In this document: one piece after another, positions 34,098-42,712 of the stretch
Position numbering within the stretch: the stretch's first letter is position 1
How the letters are laid out: every line of letters begins with the position of its first letter
Source: Nonlabens sp.
GTDB taxonomy: Bacteria > Bacteroidota > Bacteroidia > Flavobacteriales > Flavobacteriaceae
Assembly: GCA_020630715.1 (NCBI GenBank)
Contig: JAHDIQ010000001.1
Location: 554,513 to 618,512 of the forward strand
Length of the DNA: 64,000 nt
Reading direction: 5' to 3'
Notes under the pieces: generated by a model
Databases searched by the model: none
Told to the model about the DNA's origin: nothing
What the model saw: the letters and a program-made list of their open reading frames with translations, nothing else
Translations under genes and position numbers: made by a program

Positions 34098-36011
34098 ATG
34101 AAAAAGTTTCTATTCAGTCTATTAGTTGTTTTTAGTTTCGCTTTCGCGAAAGCGCAATCTACCTCAACAAAAGAGTACATCAAGCAACATTATACTAAAA
34201 CCATACATCAAATTGAGATGCGTGATGGCGTGAAATTATACACGCATGTATACAGTCCTAAAGACACGTCAAAGGAATATCCTATGATGATGCAGCGCAC
34301 CTGTTATAGCGTAAGACCTTATGGTGAAGATGAATATCCTAGCCGTTTAGGTCCTAATCCTATGATGATGAAAGATGGATACATATTTGTGTATCAAGAT
34401 GTACGCGGTAGATGGATGAGTGAAGGCGATTTTGATAACATGCGACCTAACATCCCTGGAAACAACCCAAAAGATAAAACCGCCATAGATGAAAGTAGTG
34501 ACACTTATGATACTATAGAATACTTATTAAAAAATATTTCTAATAATAATGGTAAAGTAGGTCAATGGGGAATATCCTATCCTGGTTTTTATACCGCTGC
34601 AGCATTACCAGATGCGCATCCAGCACTGGTGGCTAGTTCACCGCAAGCTCCTATAGGTGACTTCTTCTTTGATGATTTTCATCACATGGGCGCGACTTTA
34701 CAAAGTTACTTAATGGCCTATCCAGTTTTTGGTCATCAGACAGAAGGTCCTACTACAAAAAGTTGGTACAATGACAAATGGGATGCCATGCGTAAAGCTG
34801 GAAACATGAATGACACCTATGCTTTTAATATGGCTATAGGACCATTAAAAAATGTGACAGAGAATATTTATCCAGATAATTTCTTTTGGAAAGATGTGGT
34901 AGAACATCCTAACTATGATGAGTTCTGGCAAAAACGCGCCATTATCAATCATTATCAAGATGTAGATCATGCGGTGATGACCGTGGGTGGATGGTTTGAT
35001 GCCGAGGATTTGTATGGACCATTGAACATTTATAAAAACATAGAGCGCAACAATAAAAAGAACAAGAACACCATCGTTATGGGACCGTGGAGTCATGGAG
35101 ACTGGGCGCGAGAGCGTGGTAAACAAATGGTGAATCATATCCATTTTGGCGATAGTATTTCTACCTTTTACCAGCGAGAGATTGAAACTCCATTTTTTGA
35201 ACATTATTTAAAAGGAGAAAAGAATCCACAATTGCCAGAGGCATACATGTTTGACACAGGTTTAAAGCAATGGGAGAAATTCATGCAATGGCCGCCGCAG
35301 CAAGATGAAAAGGTATTCAGTTTTGGAAAAAATGGTGAATTATTAATAAATGAAGCATCAGATAAAAATGCAGCATTTTCATACACTAGTGATCCCATGA
35401 AGCCTGTTCCTTTTAGAAGTGAAGTAACACCAGTAACTTTTACGCCACGAGCGTATATGACAGATGATCAACGTCATGCGAGTAGAAGACCAGATGTGCT
35501 AACGTTTCAAACAGATGTATTGGAAGAAAACCTAACACTCGCAGGAATCATTAATGCAAATCTAGAAGTCATTCTAGATGGTATCACAGATGCAGATTTT
35601 ATTGTAAAAGTAATTGACGTCTATCCAGACGATATGAAAAACGAAGAACATACACCAGACCATGTAACGCTTGCAGGCTACCAGCAACTCGTACGTGCAG
35701 AAACCTTTAGAGGACGTTTTAGAAATGATTTTTCAAAACCAGAACCATTTCAAGAAGGAAGAAAAACAGCGGTAAATTTTCCACTACAAGATGTATTGCA
35801 CACCTTTAAGAAAGGTCATCGCGTGATGATTCAAATTCACAGCACATGGTTCCCATACATAGACCGCAATCCGCAGAAATATGTAGATAACATCTTTGAA
35901 GCAAATCAGGAAGATTTCACTACTGGTAAAGTAACGATTACTGGTGCAAGTACGGTTACTGTAGGTGATCCTAATGGTATCAAATTACCGTTACCTAAAT
36001 TAGGTGACTAA
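34098..36011 (+). CDS. CocE/NonD family (S15) hydrolase, exported
   Basis: A 637-aa hydrolase with a signal peptide MKKFLFSLLVVFSFAFAKA in which the palindrome codes the AFAKA end (residues 15-19), giving an AKA-QS cleavage site. The catalytic domain has DVRGRWMSEGDF, the Ser elbow GQWGISYPGFY (near 158) and the His region MGPWSHGDWAR; the C-terminal ~200 residues form the jelly-roll PepX_C domain. Members hydrolyse esters or Xaa-Pro and glutaryl-acyl substrates; the exact substrate is not predictable. Its stop overlaps the next ATG. Confidence 0.92.
   Translation: MKKFLFSLLVVFSFAFAKAQSTSTKEYIKQHYTKTIHQIEMRDGVKLYTHVYSPKDTSKEYPMMMQRTCYSVRPYGEDEYPSRLGPNPMMMKDGYIFVYQDVRGRWMSEGDFDNMRPNIPGNNPKDKTAIDESSDTYDTIEYLLKNISNNNGKVGQWGISYPGFYTAAALPDAHPALVASSPQAPIGDFFFDDFHHMGATLQSYLMAYPVFGHQTEGPTTKSWYNDKWDAMRKAGNMNDTYAFNMAIGPLKNVTENIYPDNFFWKDVVEHPNYDEFWQKRAIINHYQDVDHAVMTVGGWFDAEDLYGPLNIYKNIERNNKKNKNTIVMGPWSHGDWARERGKQMVNHIHFGDSISTFYQREIETPFFEHYLKGEKNPQLPEAYMFDTGLKQWEKFMQWPPQQDEKVFSFGKNGELLINEASDKNAAFSYTSDPMKPVPFRSEVTPVTFTPRAYMTDDQRHASRRPDVLTFQTDVLEENLTLAGIINANLEVILDGITDADFIVKVIDVYPDDMKNEEHTPDHVTLAGYQQLVRAETFRGRFRNDFSKPEPFQEGRKTAVNFPLQDVLHTFKKGHRVMIQIHSTWFPYIDRNPQKYVDNIFEANQEDFTTGKVTITGASTVTVGDPNGIKLPLPKLGD
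34139..34154. repeat. Dispersed palindrome copy 10 (in S15 hydrolase signal peptide)
   Basis: CGCTTTCGCGAAAGCG in frame as F-AFAKA-Q at the signal-peptidase site. Confidence 0.97.
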
Positions 36012-36325
36012 TGAGAACAGTAAAAGACATCTTTGAAAATGTAGATGATGAGATCGTTAATCATCCTGCGGTAAAAGAATTAATTGATGAATATGAACAT
36101 GTAGGTGATCAATTGATCGACTTACAGCAGTCTAATGAATTCTCTAAAGAAGATCCATTAAAAGAACTTGTAAGTCAAATAAAAAATTCCATTCAGACCG
36201 TATTAAAACGGGATGAAGATGCTATACGGTTTAAAGAAACAGATCGCGTTGATTTTAAAGAAGCAGTCATAAATCTACATTCCTATATACAGCAGTATTG
36301 TAGGGATTATAAGATATACTTGTAA
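36011..36325 (+). CDS. Hypothetical helical protein
   Basis: A 104-aa soluble, acidic, mostly helical protein (MRTVKDIFENVDDEIVNHPAVKELIDEYEHVGDQ...) with no signal peptide or motif that I recognise. Start overlaps the S15 hydrolase stop (TAATG) and a GNAT gene follows nine bases later, so it is in the middle of an operon. Confidence 0.7.
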   Translation: MRTVKDIFENVDDEIVNHPAVKELIDEYEHVGDQLIDLQQSNEFSKEDPLKELVSQIKNSIQTVLKRDEDAIRFKETDRVDFKEAVINLHSYIQQYCRDYKIYL

Positions 36326-36334
36326 AAATAGTTT

Positions 36335-36901
36335 ATGCAACCAGACTACCTGCTCTTTGGTGAACAAACGGATCGATTGATTCTTAAGAAAGTCGCAGCA
36401 TCCATGTATGACGACTGGCTACCTTTATTTAAGCAACCAGAAGTAGGAAAATATCTTTCTATGGATGAGCAACTCAACCAGACACAACGCTGTGATGAGT
36501 GGTTTACAAAATCTTTAAACAGATATAAAGAAAGAACTGGTGGAATGAACGCTTTGATCCATAAAGAAACAGGAAAACTAATAGGTAAAAGCGGTTTATT
36601 AATTCAAAAAATCGATGGTGAAAAGTACCTAGAAGTAGGCTATTCTATACTACCAGAATATTGGGGAAAAGGATACGCTACAGAAGCAGCAATTTTTATT
36701 AAAAACAAAGCTTTTGAATTAGGTTATGACAAGGATTTTGGTCACCACCTCATTTCTGTAATTCATGAAGAAAATAGAGGATCACAACAGGTTGCGATAC
36801 GCAATGGAATGACTCGTTATAAGGAATATCCTAATTATAAAGAGAAGCCATTTTTCATTTATAGACTGGCTAGAGGAGAATGGTTAAATGCACCGCGTTA
36901 A
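36335..36901 (+). CDS. GNAT family N-acetyltransferase (RimJ/RimL-like)
   Basis: A 188-aa acetyltransferase: TDRLILKKVAASMYDDWLPLF at the N-terminus, acetyl-CoA-binding region LEVGYSILPEYWGKGYATEAA (near residue 110) and ISVIHEENRGSQQVAIRNGM. These are the landmarks of RimJ/RimL-type enzymes acting on N-terminal amines or small amines. Substrate unknown. Confidence 0.9.
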   Translation: MQPDYLLFGEQTDRLILKKVAASMYDDWLPLFKQPEVGKYLSMDEQLNQTQRCDEWFTKSLNRYKERTGGMNALIHKETGKLIGKSGLLIQKIDGEKYLEVGYSILPEYWGKGYATEAAIFIKNKAFELGYDKDFGHHLISVIHEENRGSQQVAIRNGMTRYKEYPNYKEKPFFIYRLARGEWLNAPR

Positions 36902-36949
36902 ATTAGTATTAGAATTCTGGACTACTAGTTATTTTGAGAAAGCTAACCT

Positions 36950-36957
36950 TACCTTTG
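36950..36957 (+). promoter_or_regulatory. Probable -7 promoter element of the thioesterase gene
   Basis: TACCTTTG, matching TAnnTTTG, 16 bases before the ATG at 36974. Confidence 0.55.
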
Positions 36958-36973
36958 CACAAAATAAATTAAC

Positions 36974-37486
36974 ATGCAATCTAAAACACCATCGCAATCC
37001 TGCACTACAACTACAGATATGGTCTTACCTAGTGAGACTAATCCGCTGAATAACCTTTTTGGTGGTGAATTATTAGCACGTATGGATCGTGCGGCAAGTA
37101 TTGCTGCTAGACGTCATTCTAGACGTATCGTGGTTACAGCGTCTGTAAATCACGTAGCGTTTAATAGAATGGTGCCTTTAGGAAGTGTAGTTACTATTGA
37201 GGCAAAAGTAAGTCGTGCCTTCAATTCTAGTATGGAAGTATACATGGACGTTTGGGTAGAAGATCGTGAGAGTGGTATGAAATCACTTGCAAATGAAGCT
37301 ATTTATACCTTTGTAGCAGTAGATGATACAGGCAGACCGGTTAAAATCCCTAGCATCACACCAGAAACCGAGAAAGAAAAACTGCGTTATGACGGCGCAT
37401 TGCGACGCAAGCAGTTAAGTCTAGTTCTAGCTGGAAAAATGAAAGCCTCAGAAGCTACAGAGTTAAAAGCGCTTTTTGAGAATTAA
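36974..37486 (+). CDS. Acyl-CoA thioesterase (hotdog fold)
   Basis: A 170-aa single hotdog-domain thioesterase with VLPSETNPLNNLFGGELLARMDRAASIAARRHSRR, the Asn/Asp-containing active-site stretch of the YciA/BACH group, and ASVNHVAFNRMVPLGSVV. It hydrolyses acyl-CoA to free acid and CoA in the cytosol. The final four bases overlap the convergent EnvC-like gene. Confidence 0.92.
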   Translation: MQSKTPSQSCTTTTDMVLPSETNPLNNLFGGELLARMDRAASIAARRHSRRIVVTASVNHVAFNRMVPLGSVVTIEAKVSRAFNSSMEVYMDVWVEDRESGMKSLANEAIYTFVAVDDTGRPVKIPSITPETEKEKLRYDGALRRKQLSLVLAGKMKASEATELKALFEN

Positions 37487-38688
37487 AACCGCAACATCCA
37501 TAAGGATGGATCTACATTCTTAGTGTCTTCCATCAATACAAAAGTCATTTCTGTTACACCAGATTTGTCTGTAAAAATGGTTCCTAATACATCTTGTGTG
37601 TCTACTGAATCGCCAGTTTGCACTTGCACATCTTTAAGATTACGATATACAGATGTGTAATTACCATGTCGCACGTGAACCGTTAGGATTCCAGTTCTGG
37701 ATTTTTCAATTCTATTTACAGTTCCTTTAAAAATGGCTTTTGCCTTAGATCTAGCAGGAGCTTGTAACCTAAATCCTGGACAGTATACTTGTATTCCTGG
37801 AACCACTGGATGAGGTTGATTTCCATAGTATCTAGTAATGATAAATTCATCTACGGGATAAGGCAGTTTTCCTTTATTGCTTACAAATTTGTTTGCTAGT
37901 GCTTTTGCTTCTGGAGACAAGAAGTATTTATTTTTTACAGCACCAGCTTTTCCTTTATTTGCTTTGGCAATATCTGCTTCAATAAGTTTGCGTAATTCAC
38001 GATCTAATTGTGCGCGTTTTTTTGAAGCAGCGGTAATTTCTGCCGTATATTTTTTTTGATCATTACGCACTACAGCCAGCATATTTTCTTGAGCGACCTT
38101 ATCTTTTTTTAGTGCTGCACGTTGCTGTTTATTGACACGTAAAACATCATTCTTCTCTTTCTTTTCTACAACTAACTGTAGATTGATTTCCTCAAGTTTT
38201 GCCGACTTTGCCGCAATTTCTTCAGATTGTTTCTTGCGGTAATCTGCATAGGATTGTAAGTATTGTACACGTTTATAAGCCTGTAAAAAATCCTCAGAAG
38301 ACAGTAAAAACATCAATCTGCTTTGCTCATTTTTAGACTTGTAGGCTTTTACTACCATTTTTGCATAAGCCGCTTTTTGCTCTTTTAATTCTGCTTGTAA
38401 GCGGTCTATTTGCTTGGTATTACTACGTATACTTCTCGTGATAAGGTTTGCTTCCTTATTTGTGATATTGATGATTTCTTGTGTGCTGGCGATCTTTTTA
38501 TCTAGCGTTTCTACCAGTAACACCATCGTGTTTGCTTCTTTCTTAACGTTGTTAAGTAATCTAGAATACTGGTTAATTTGTTGCTGGATTTTGGCTTTTC
38601 TAGCTTCTAATTTTGCTTTTTCTGATTGCGCTTTCGCGAAAGCGAAACACAAACAACATACTACTAAAACCCACCATTTATTCCTCAT
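37483..38688 (-). CDS. EnvC-like murein hydrolase activator (degenerate M23 domain)
   Basis: A 401-aa exported protein. The signal peptide MRNKWWVLVVCCLCFAFAKA contains palindrome-coded AFAKA (residues 16-20), followed by ~220 residues of coiled coil (EKAKLEARKAKIQQQINQYSRLL...) and a LytM-fold domain from about residue 270. The usual zinc ligands are missing: the HxxxD position reads CPGFRLQAP and the HLHF position reads EMTFVLM, so it is probably an activator of amidases in septal wall cleavage, like EnvC. Transcribed last after DUF4292. Confidence 0.9.
   Translation of the reverse strand: MRNKWWVLVVCCLCFAFAKAQSEKAKLEARKAKIQQQINQYSRLLNNVKKEANTMVLLVETLDKKIASTQEIINITNKEANLITRSIRSNTKQIDRLQAELKEQKAAYAKMVVKAYKSKNEQSRLMFLLSSEDFLQAYKRVQYLQSYADYRKKQSEEIAAKSAKLEEINLQLVVEKKEKNDVLRVNKQQRAALKKDKVAQENMLAVVRNDQKKYTAEITAASKKRAQLDRELRKLIEADIAKANKGKAGAVKNKYFLSPEAKALANKFVSNKGKLPYPVDEFIITRYYGNQPHPVVPGIQVYCPGFRLQAPARSKAKAIFKGTVNRIEKSRTGILTVHVRHGNYTSVYRNLKDVQVQTGDSVDTQDVLGTIFTDKSGVTEMTFVLMEDTKNVDPSLWMLRF
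38629..38644. repeat. Dispersed palindrome copy 11 (in EnvC-like signal peptide)
   Basis: CGCTTTCGCGAAAGCG in frame as F-AFAKA-Q at the signal-peptidase site. Confidence 0.97.
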
Positions 38689-39443
38689 TACAAATTCATA
38701 GGTGTTGAGTTAGACGGTATACTAAATGGAAAGGATAGTTTCTCATTAAACTCCACGTTTTTAAATTCGATCTCTACCTGAGATCTGCGTTTACCGCGTT
38801 TTGCATCTACTTTTAAATCACGTGGGATGATGCGTTTTTCTACTTCCTGATATTCAGGATAGGTGATGATAAGAAAGCTATCCTCACTAGGTTTTTTAAT
38901 GGATTGCTCACTTAGTTTAAAATCTGTAGGGCGCAGTTTGAATAGCTTTTCAATAAGTCTGGCCTGTGCAAATTGATACTGATTATCTACTACGGTAAAA
39001 TCATGAGGTTGCAAGGATTCTACAGCCTGACCTAACAATAAATCTTCTAACTGCTGGTATTCTAATGGCTCACCTAAAAAGTCACTTATAAGTGAGAAAT
39101 CACCGTCAAAGGATCTCTTATTGAGCTTTTCATAAAACTGTACACGATCTGGTGTGATGTAGACTTTGGCAGCAGTGAATCCTAAAAATTTAGCACTCAT
39201 CCAGATTTGTTTTCCTTTTTCAATGCGCAAATCTACCGTTACACCGCGCGATTGTTTTTCATCCTTGTAACGCACAGAAAGTCTGGATTTCATCGTTTTA
39301 AAATCAGTACGATTACTTTTATGAGCTTTTACAACACTGGCTTTTTTTGCAGTTGCGCTAGCCGTATCTGCTGCGGTTAATGCGCTACCACAACTAGTAA
39401 TAAGTATCGACAAAAACAGGTAAATGATCCAGTACTTTTTCAT
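38688..39443 (-). CDS. DUF4292 lipoprotein
   Basis: A 251-aa lipoprotein (leader MKKYWIIYLFLSILITSC) with the LolA/LolB-like beta fold suggested by LSVRYKDEKQSRGVTVDLRIEKGKQIWMSAKFLGFTAAKVYITPDRVQFYEK and further long strands. DUF4292 proteins are found in this conserved TPR-DUF4292-EnvC block and may handle lipoprotein or envelope assembly; the role is unproven. One base overlaps the EnvC-like start. Confidence 0.85.
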   Translation of the reverse strand: MKKYWIIYLFLSILITSCGSALTAADTASATAKKASVVKAHKSNRTDFKTMKSRLSVRYKDEKQSRGVTVDLRIEKGKQIWMSAKFLGFTAAKVYITPDRVQFYEKLNKRSFDGDFSLISDFLGEPLEYQQLEDLLLGQAVESLQPHDFTVVDNQYQFAQARLIEKLFKLRPTDFKLSEQSIKKPSEDSFLIITYPEYQEVEKRIIPRDLKVDAKRGKRRSQVEIEFKNVEFNEKLSFPFSIPSNSTPMNL

Positions 39444-40811
39444 CTATGATTTTTTAAGCAATTGCTCTATCTGTTTACGGTAAGCGCTCGCTTTTTTTGA
39501 ATTTCCTTTTTTATCAAACGCAATAGCAAGTTGTTGCAGTATATCTGTTTCTAACTTTACTTCATCAATGAGGTAAGCCTGTCCAGTTTCTAATGCTTCT
39601 ATCGCATCATCTGGTTGATTTAATCCATTATGAGCAACACCATTTAGTAAATATAATAACGGTTGTGCTGGGAATAATTCTACAGCATCATTTGTGATTT
39701 TTAAAGTCTTAGTATAATCCTTTACGTCTATACTTAGTAATGCGGCACTTTTAATAAGGTCAAAGTTAGTCGCATCTACTTCTAGCCCTTTTTCATAAAA
39801 AGCCAGCGCCTGATTAGGATCGTTTTTCTTTAAATGAAAATCTCCCATGGCTTTGTAGGCTTTTGGGTTATCGATGTCATCACTTATCCAGTCCATCGCT
39901 CGATCCATCCCTGCAGCGGCATCAGGATTAGTGCCAGCAATAGCGATATAATCATTCAAAACCTTAAGCTTAGTTTCTTCACTAATCTGATCTGATTTTA
40001 ATACTTTTTCTAGGCTTTTAAAGCCTTTATCAGTCTGATTGTTTTCAAAATAAATCTTGTATAATGCTAATTGTGCAGCATCACTTTTAGGAATATTTTT
40101 TTCTAATTGTTGTGCTACTTCTAGGATCGCCGAAGTATCGTTATTGCGACCGTGCATATAAATTAGATTGATGTAAGATTGCTCATCCTTAGGATTACGT
40201 TTGATTTTTTCCTCTAGCGATGCAATGCTTCCATTTGCTCTTACCTGTCGTTGCTGTTTTTTTGTAAGTACTGCTTTTAAACGATTACGTCTATCATCTT
40301 CTCCTAAACGTAGGTCTAGTTTTTCAATAACAGCAAGCGCCTCATCATTTTTGTTCAGTCGATAGTATAATGACGGCAGGAATTCCTCATAAATATCATT
40401 TTTTGCGGTGAGCTCTTCCATGATGGCAAGTGCCTTTTCATATTCCTTTTGCTCATTATAGACTTCATATAAAAAATCGAGCAGCCACTCGTCACGACCA
40501 CGTAAATTGATCGCATTGAGGATGGAGGATTCCGCTTTCGCGAAAGCTTTATTACCAAAATGATTTTTTGCTATTTCAAATTCTACCGCAGCAGATTCTG
40601 GTTGTAATTCCAGACATTTATTTAAGTGCGAAATTGCTTTATCGTAATTTCCTTTTGCCTTTTCTGACAGTGCATCAAAAAAAGACTCTTTGAACTCACT
40701 AACGGCCTGACCTAGGTCATCTTTATTGACATCTTCAGACTCTACTTGTTCCTGAGCGTAAAGTCCAGAGGTCAAAAATATCATCGAAAGAATAAAAAGT
40801 AATTTTTTCAT
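39444..40811 (-). CDS. Exported TPR-repeat protein
   Basis: A 455-aa periplasmic protein with signal peptide MKKLLFILSMIFLTSGLYAQ and about ten TPR units (AKGNYDKAISHLNKCLELQPES..., NDPNQALAFYEKGLEVDATN...). Palindrome-coded AFAKA (residues 89-93) substitutes for the start of a TPR helix in NKAFAKAESSILNAINL, where alternating Ala/Phe suits the TPR consensus. Neighbour DUF4292 starts directly after its stop. Confidence 0.87.
   Translation of the reverse strand: MKKLLFILSMIFLTSGLYAQEQVESEDVNKDDLGQAVSEFKESFFDALSEKAKGNYDKAISHLNKCLELQPESAAVEFEIAKNHFGNKAFAKAESSILNAINLRGRDEWLLDFLYEVYNEQKEYEKALAIMEELTAKNDIYEEFLPSLYYRLNKNDEALAVIEKLDLRLGEDDRRNRLKAVLTKKQQRQVRANGSIASLEEKIKRNPKDEQSYINLIYMHGRNNDTSAILEVAQQLEKNIPKSDAAQLALYKIYFENNQTDKGFKSLEKVLKSDQISEETKLKVLNDYIAIAGTNPDAAAGMDRAMDWISDDIDNPKAYKAMGDFHLKKNDPNQALAFYEKGLEVDATNFDLIKSAALLSIDVKDYTKTLKITNDAVELFPAQPLLYLLNGVAHNGLNQPDDAIEALETGQAYLIDEVKLETDILQQLAIAFDKKGNSKKASAYRKQIEQLLKKS
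40534..40547. repeat. Dispersed palindrome copy 12 (in TPR gene)
   Basis: Exact 14-bp core in frame as K-AFAKA-E in a TPR helix. Confidence 0.97.
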
Positions 40812-40830
40812 GAGTTGCTGGGTTCAATAA

Positions 40831-41847
40831 CTATTCCATTACGGTATAATCACCTATGCTTATTTGTTTAAAGTCACCATCGTATTTTACGTAATTACCT
40901 ATCATCGCCTGATCTAAAGTAGCGTTTTTAATCGTGCTATGCTGCTGGATTAAAGAATTACTGATCGTACAATTTTCAATGACCGTTCCTGCACCTATAG
41001 AAACGTTAGGTCCTACGGTACTATTTTTAAGCACCACACTGCTATCTATAACGCAAGGTGCTATGATTTTAGCATTTTCTAGTGTAGGATTCGTTTTTAA
41101 TTCATCGCTTCCATCGTGTTCCATGAATTTTATAATGCGACAATTTGTTTCTACCGTAACGGCTTTATTCCCACAATCCATCCATTCATCTACGGTTCCA
41201 GTTTTGAATACTTTGCCGTCTTGCATCATGCGTTTGATTCCGTCATTAATCTGGTATTCACCACCATTGATGATGTTGTGGTCTAATACATGTTGAAGTT
41301 CTGTCTTTAACTGCGCTACTTCTTTAAAGTAGTAGATTCCTATTACTGCCTGATCTGATACAAATGTTTCTGGCTTTTCTACTAGCTCTACAATCTCTTC
41401 CTGATCATTTAGTTTTACGACACCATAAGCTTCTGGTTGATCCACTTGTTTTGTCCATATCACAGCGTCTGCCGTAGGATCTAATTTAAAATCTGCGCGT
41501 ATTAAAGTATCTGCATAAGCAATCACAGCAGGACCACTTAAAGAATCTGCTGCGCTCATAATGGCGTGACCAGTTCCTAGTGGTGCGCCTTGTCTATAAA
41601 TAGAAGCTTTTGCACCTAATCCTGTAGCAAGATCTGTCAAACTATTTACCACATCATCGCCAAAAAACGCTGGATCACCTAGTATAAAAGCAACTTCAGT
41701 GACTGGTTCATCTAGGATGCGCGCAATATCTTTTACTAATCGATGAACGATAGGTTGATTTGCAATAGGAATTAATGGTTTAGGAACCGTTAAGGTGTGT
41801 GGTCTTAATCGTGATCCACGACCAGCCATAGGTACTATGATTTTCAT
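40831..41847 (-). CDS. Sugar-phosphate nucleotidyltransferase with left-handed beta-helix domain
   Basis: A 338-aa enzyme. The N-terminal nucleotidyltransferase domain has MKIIVPMAGRGSRLRPHTL and PKPLIPIANQP (NTP and Mg binding) and VEKPETFVSDQAVIGIY; the C-terminal 90 residues show hexapeptide repeats (VVLKNSTVGPNVSIGAGTVIENCTISNS). It makes an NDP-sugar for surface polysaccharide; which sugar is not clear. First gene of the minus-strand TPR-DUF4292-EnvC operon. Confidence 0.9.
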   Translation of the reverse strand: MKIIVPMAGRGSRLRPHTLTVPKPLIPIANQPIVHRLVKDIARILDEPVTEVAFILGDPAFFGDDVVNSLTDLATGLGAKASIYRQGAPLGTGHAIMSAADSLSGPAVIAYADTLIRADFKLDPTADAVIWTKQVDQPEAYGVVKLNDQEEIVELVEKPETFVSDQAVIGIYYFKEVAQLKTELQHVLDHNIINGGEYQINDGIKRMMQDGKVFKTGTVDEWMDCGNKAVTVETNCRIIKFMEHDGSDELKTNPTLENAKIIAPCVIDSSVVLKNSTVGPNVSIGAGTVIENCTISNSLIQQHSTIKNATLDQAMIGNYVKYDGDFKQISIGDYTVME

Positions 41848-41903
41848 AAAATTGCTTCTTTAACTAATGAAAATGACTCAACACTTTTAGTCATTTTACA
41901 TAA

Positions 41904-41911
41904 CAAAGATA
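41904..41911 (-). promoter_or_regulatory. Probable -7 promoter element of the nucleotidyltransferase operon
   Basis: Minus-strand TATCTTTG, consensus TAnnTTTG, about 57 bases before the ATG at 41847. Confidence 0.5.
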
Positions 41912-41980
41912 AAACCTAACTAAAGTCTTTATAGGATTAGGTGGAAATTAAATGAATTAGAGTAAGAAATATTGATTGAC

Positions 41981-42029
41981 ATTTTTAGGTATCGACTTAA
42001 GTCCGCACCTTAAGTCGATACCTAAAAAT
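41981..42029. repeat. Perfect 21-bp inverted repeat element
   Basis: Arms 41981-42001 and 42009-42029 are exact reverse complements around TCCGCAC; a further ATTGAT/ATCAAT pair flanks them. It starts only nine bases beyond the stop of the outer-membrane gene, so it may end its transcript. An 18-bp core, CTTAAGTCCGCACCTTAA (41996-42013), recurs inverted at 48300-48317. Confidence 0.9.
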
Positions 42030-42037
42030 GGGATCAA

Positions 42038-42532
42038 TTAAAACCGCGCTCTAAATTTTAGGGTTTGCGGTTGTTGTATGGTTAAAATAGGATTTATTCC
42101 TGTGGATCTTCCTATTTCATAACCATAGCCTAATTCAAACTGTGTGGTTCTATTGTATTGATGTCCTACACCTATCATCGCACTTGTAGATCTCACAAAA
42201 CGACCATTAGTCATCATATTAGCTTCGTAGGTGTTTTGTGCACCAATAAACAAATATGTTTTTTTAGTGAGATAATAATTTGCTCTTACGCCAGCACTAA
42301 TAACTTGAATCGCCTGACCTCTATCATTACTCATTCCCATTTGTACTTGTAGCCTATCAGATATAGGTTTTACCCAGCTGAATTCACCATAGCTTTCTGT
42401 ACCTAAACCATTAGAATACCCAAAAGCATTATACAGCATAGATCGTGTTCCACCTGTATCTGGTGCAACTTCCTGAGCTTTCAGGAAACTGGTGGCTAGC
42501 AACAATGCCGTAAAAAGGAATATATACTTCAT
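42038..42532 (-). CDS. Outer-membrane beta-barrel protein, function unknown
   Basis: A 164-aa secreted protein: signal peptide MKYIFLFTALLLATSFLKA, then short amphipathic strands (AGVRANYYLTKKTYLFIGAQNTYEAN, TTQFELGYGYEIG) ending in LKFRARF, the aromatic C-terminus of barrels. It is transcribed divergently from the DtxR-type regulator and shares its operator-like region, so metal control is possible. Confidence 0.75.
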   Translation of the reverse strand: MKYIFLFTALLLATSFLKAQEVAPDTGGTRSMLYNAFGYSNGLGTESYGEFSWVKPISDRLQVQMGMSNDRGQAIQVISAGVRANYYLTKKTYLFIGAQNTYEANMMTNGRFVRSTSAMIGVGHQYNRTTQFELGYGYEIGRSTGINPILTIQQPQTLKFRARF

Positions 42533-42551
42533 AAAGATGGTGTGTTAGTAT

Positions 42552-42674
42552 GCTTAACCTAATGAATAAGCTAATTCCATAAACGATTAAAGTTATGAAT
42601 ATCATATACATACAAATGAGAAAGTTAGGTTAAAAATATGATGTTCTTTAAATTTTTAGACTCGCCTAAATTTT
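42552..42674. promoter_or_regulatory. Operator cluster for a DtxR-type regulator
   Basis: In the divergent gap before the regulator, TTAACCTAA (42554-42562) and TTAGGTTAA (42625-42633) are exact reverse complements, and TTTAGACTCGCCTAAA (42655-42670) is a third, partly symmetric site. These resemble DtxR/IdeR half-sites (TTAGGTTAG). The likely binder is the DtxR-family protein encoded next to them. Confidence 0.55.
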
Positions 42675-42700
42675 AATTTACTCTTAACAAAAAACAGAAG

Positions 42701-42708
42701 TATCTTTG
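42701..42708 (+). promoter_or_regulatory. Probable -7 promoter element of the DtxR-type regulator
   Basis: TATCTTTG, 4 bases before the ATG at 42713, implying a very short or nearly leaderless transcript. Confidence 0.6.
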
Positions 42709-42712
42709 CACC

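Noticed and set aside
34845-35204. Minus-strand open frame of 119 codons opposite the S15 hydrolase
   Set aside because: Shadow of a strongly supported gene with intact catalytic motifs.
37483-38688. Active M23 endopeptidase call for the EnvC-like protein
   Set aside because: Both zinc-ligand motifs are absent, so an activator role is more likely.
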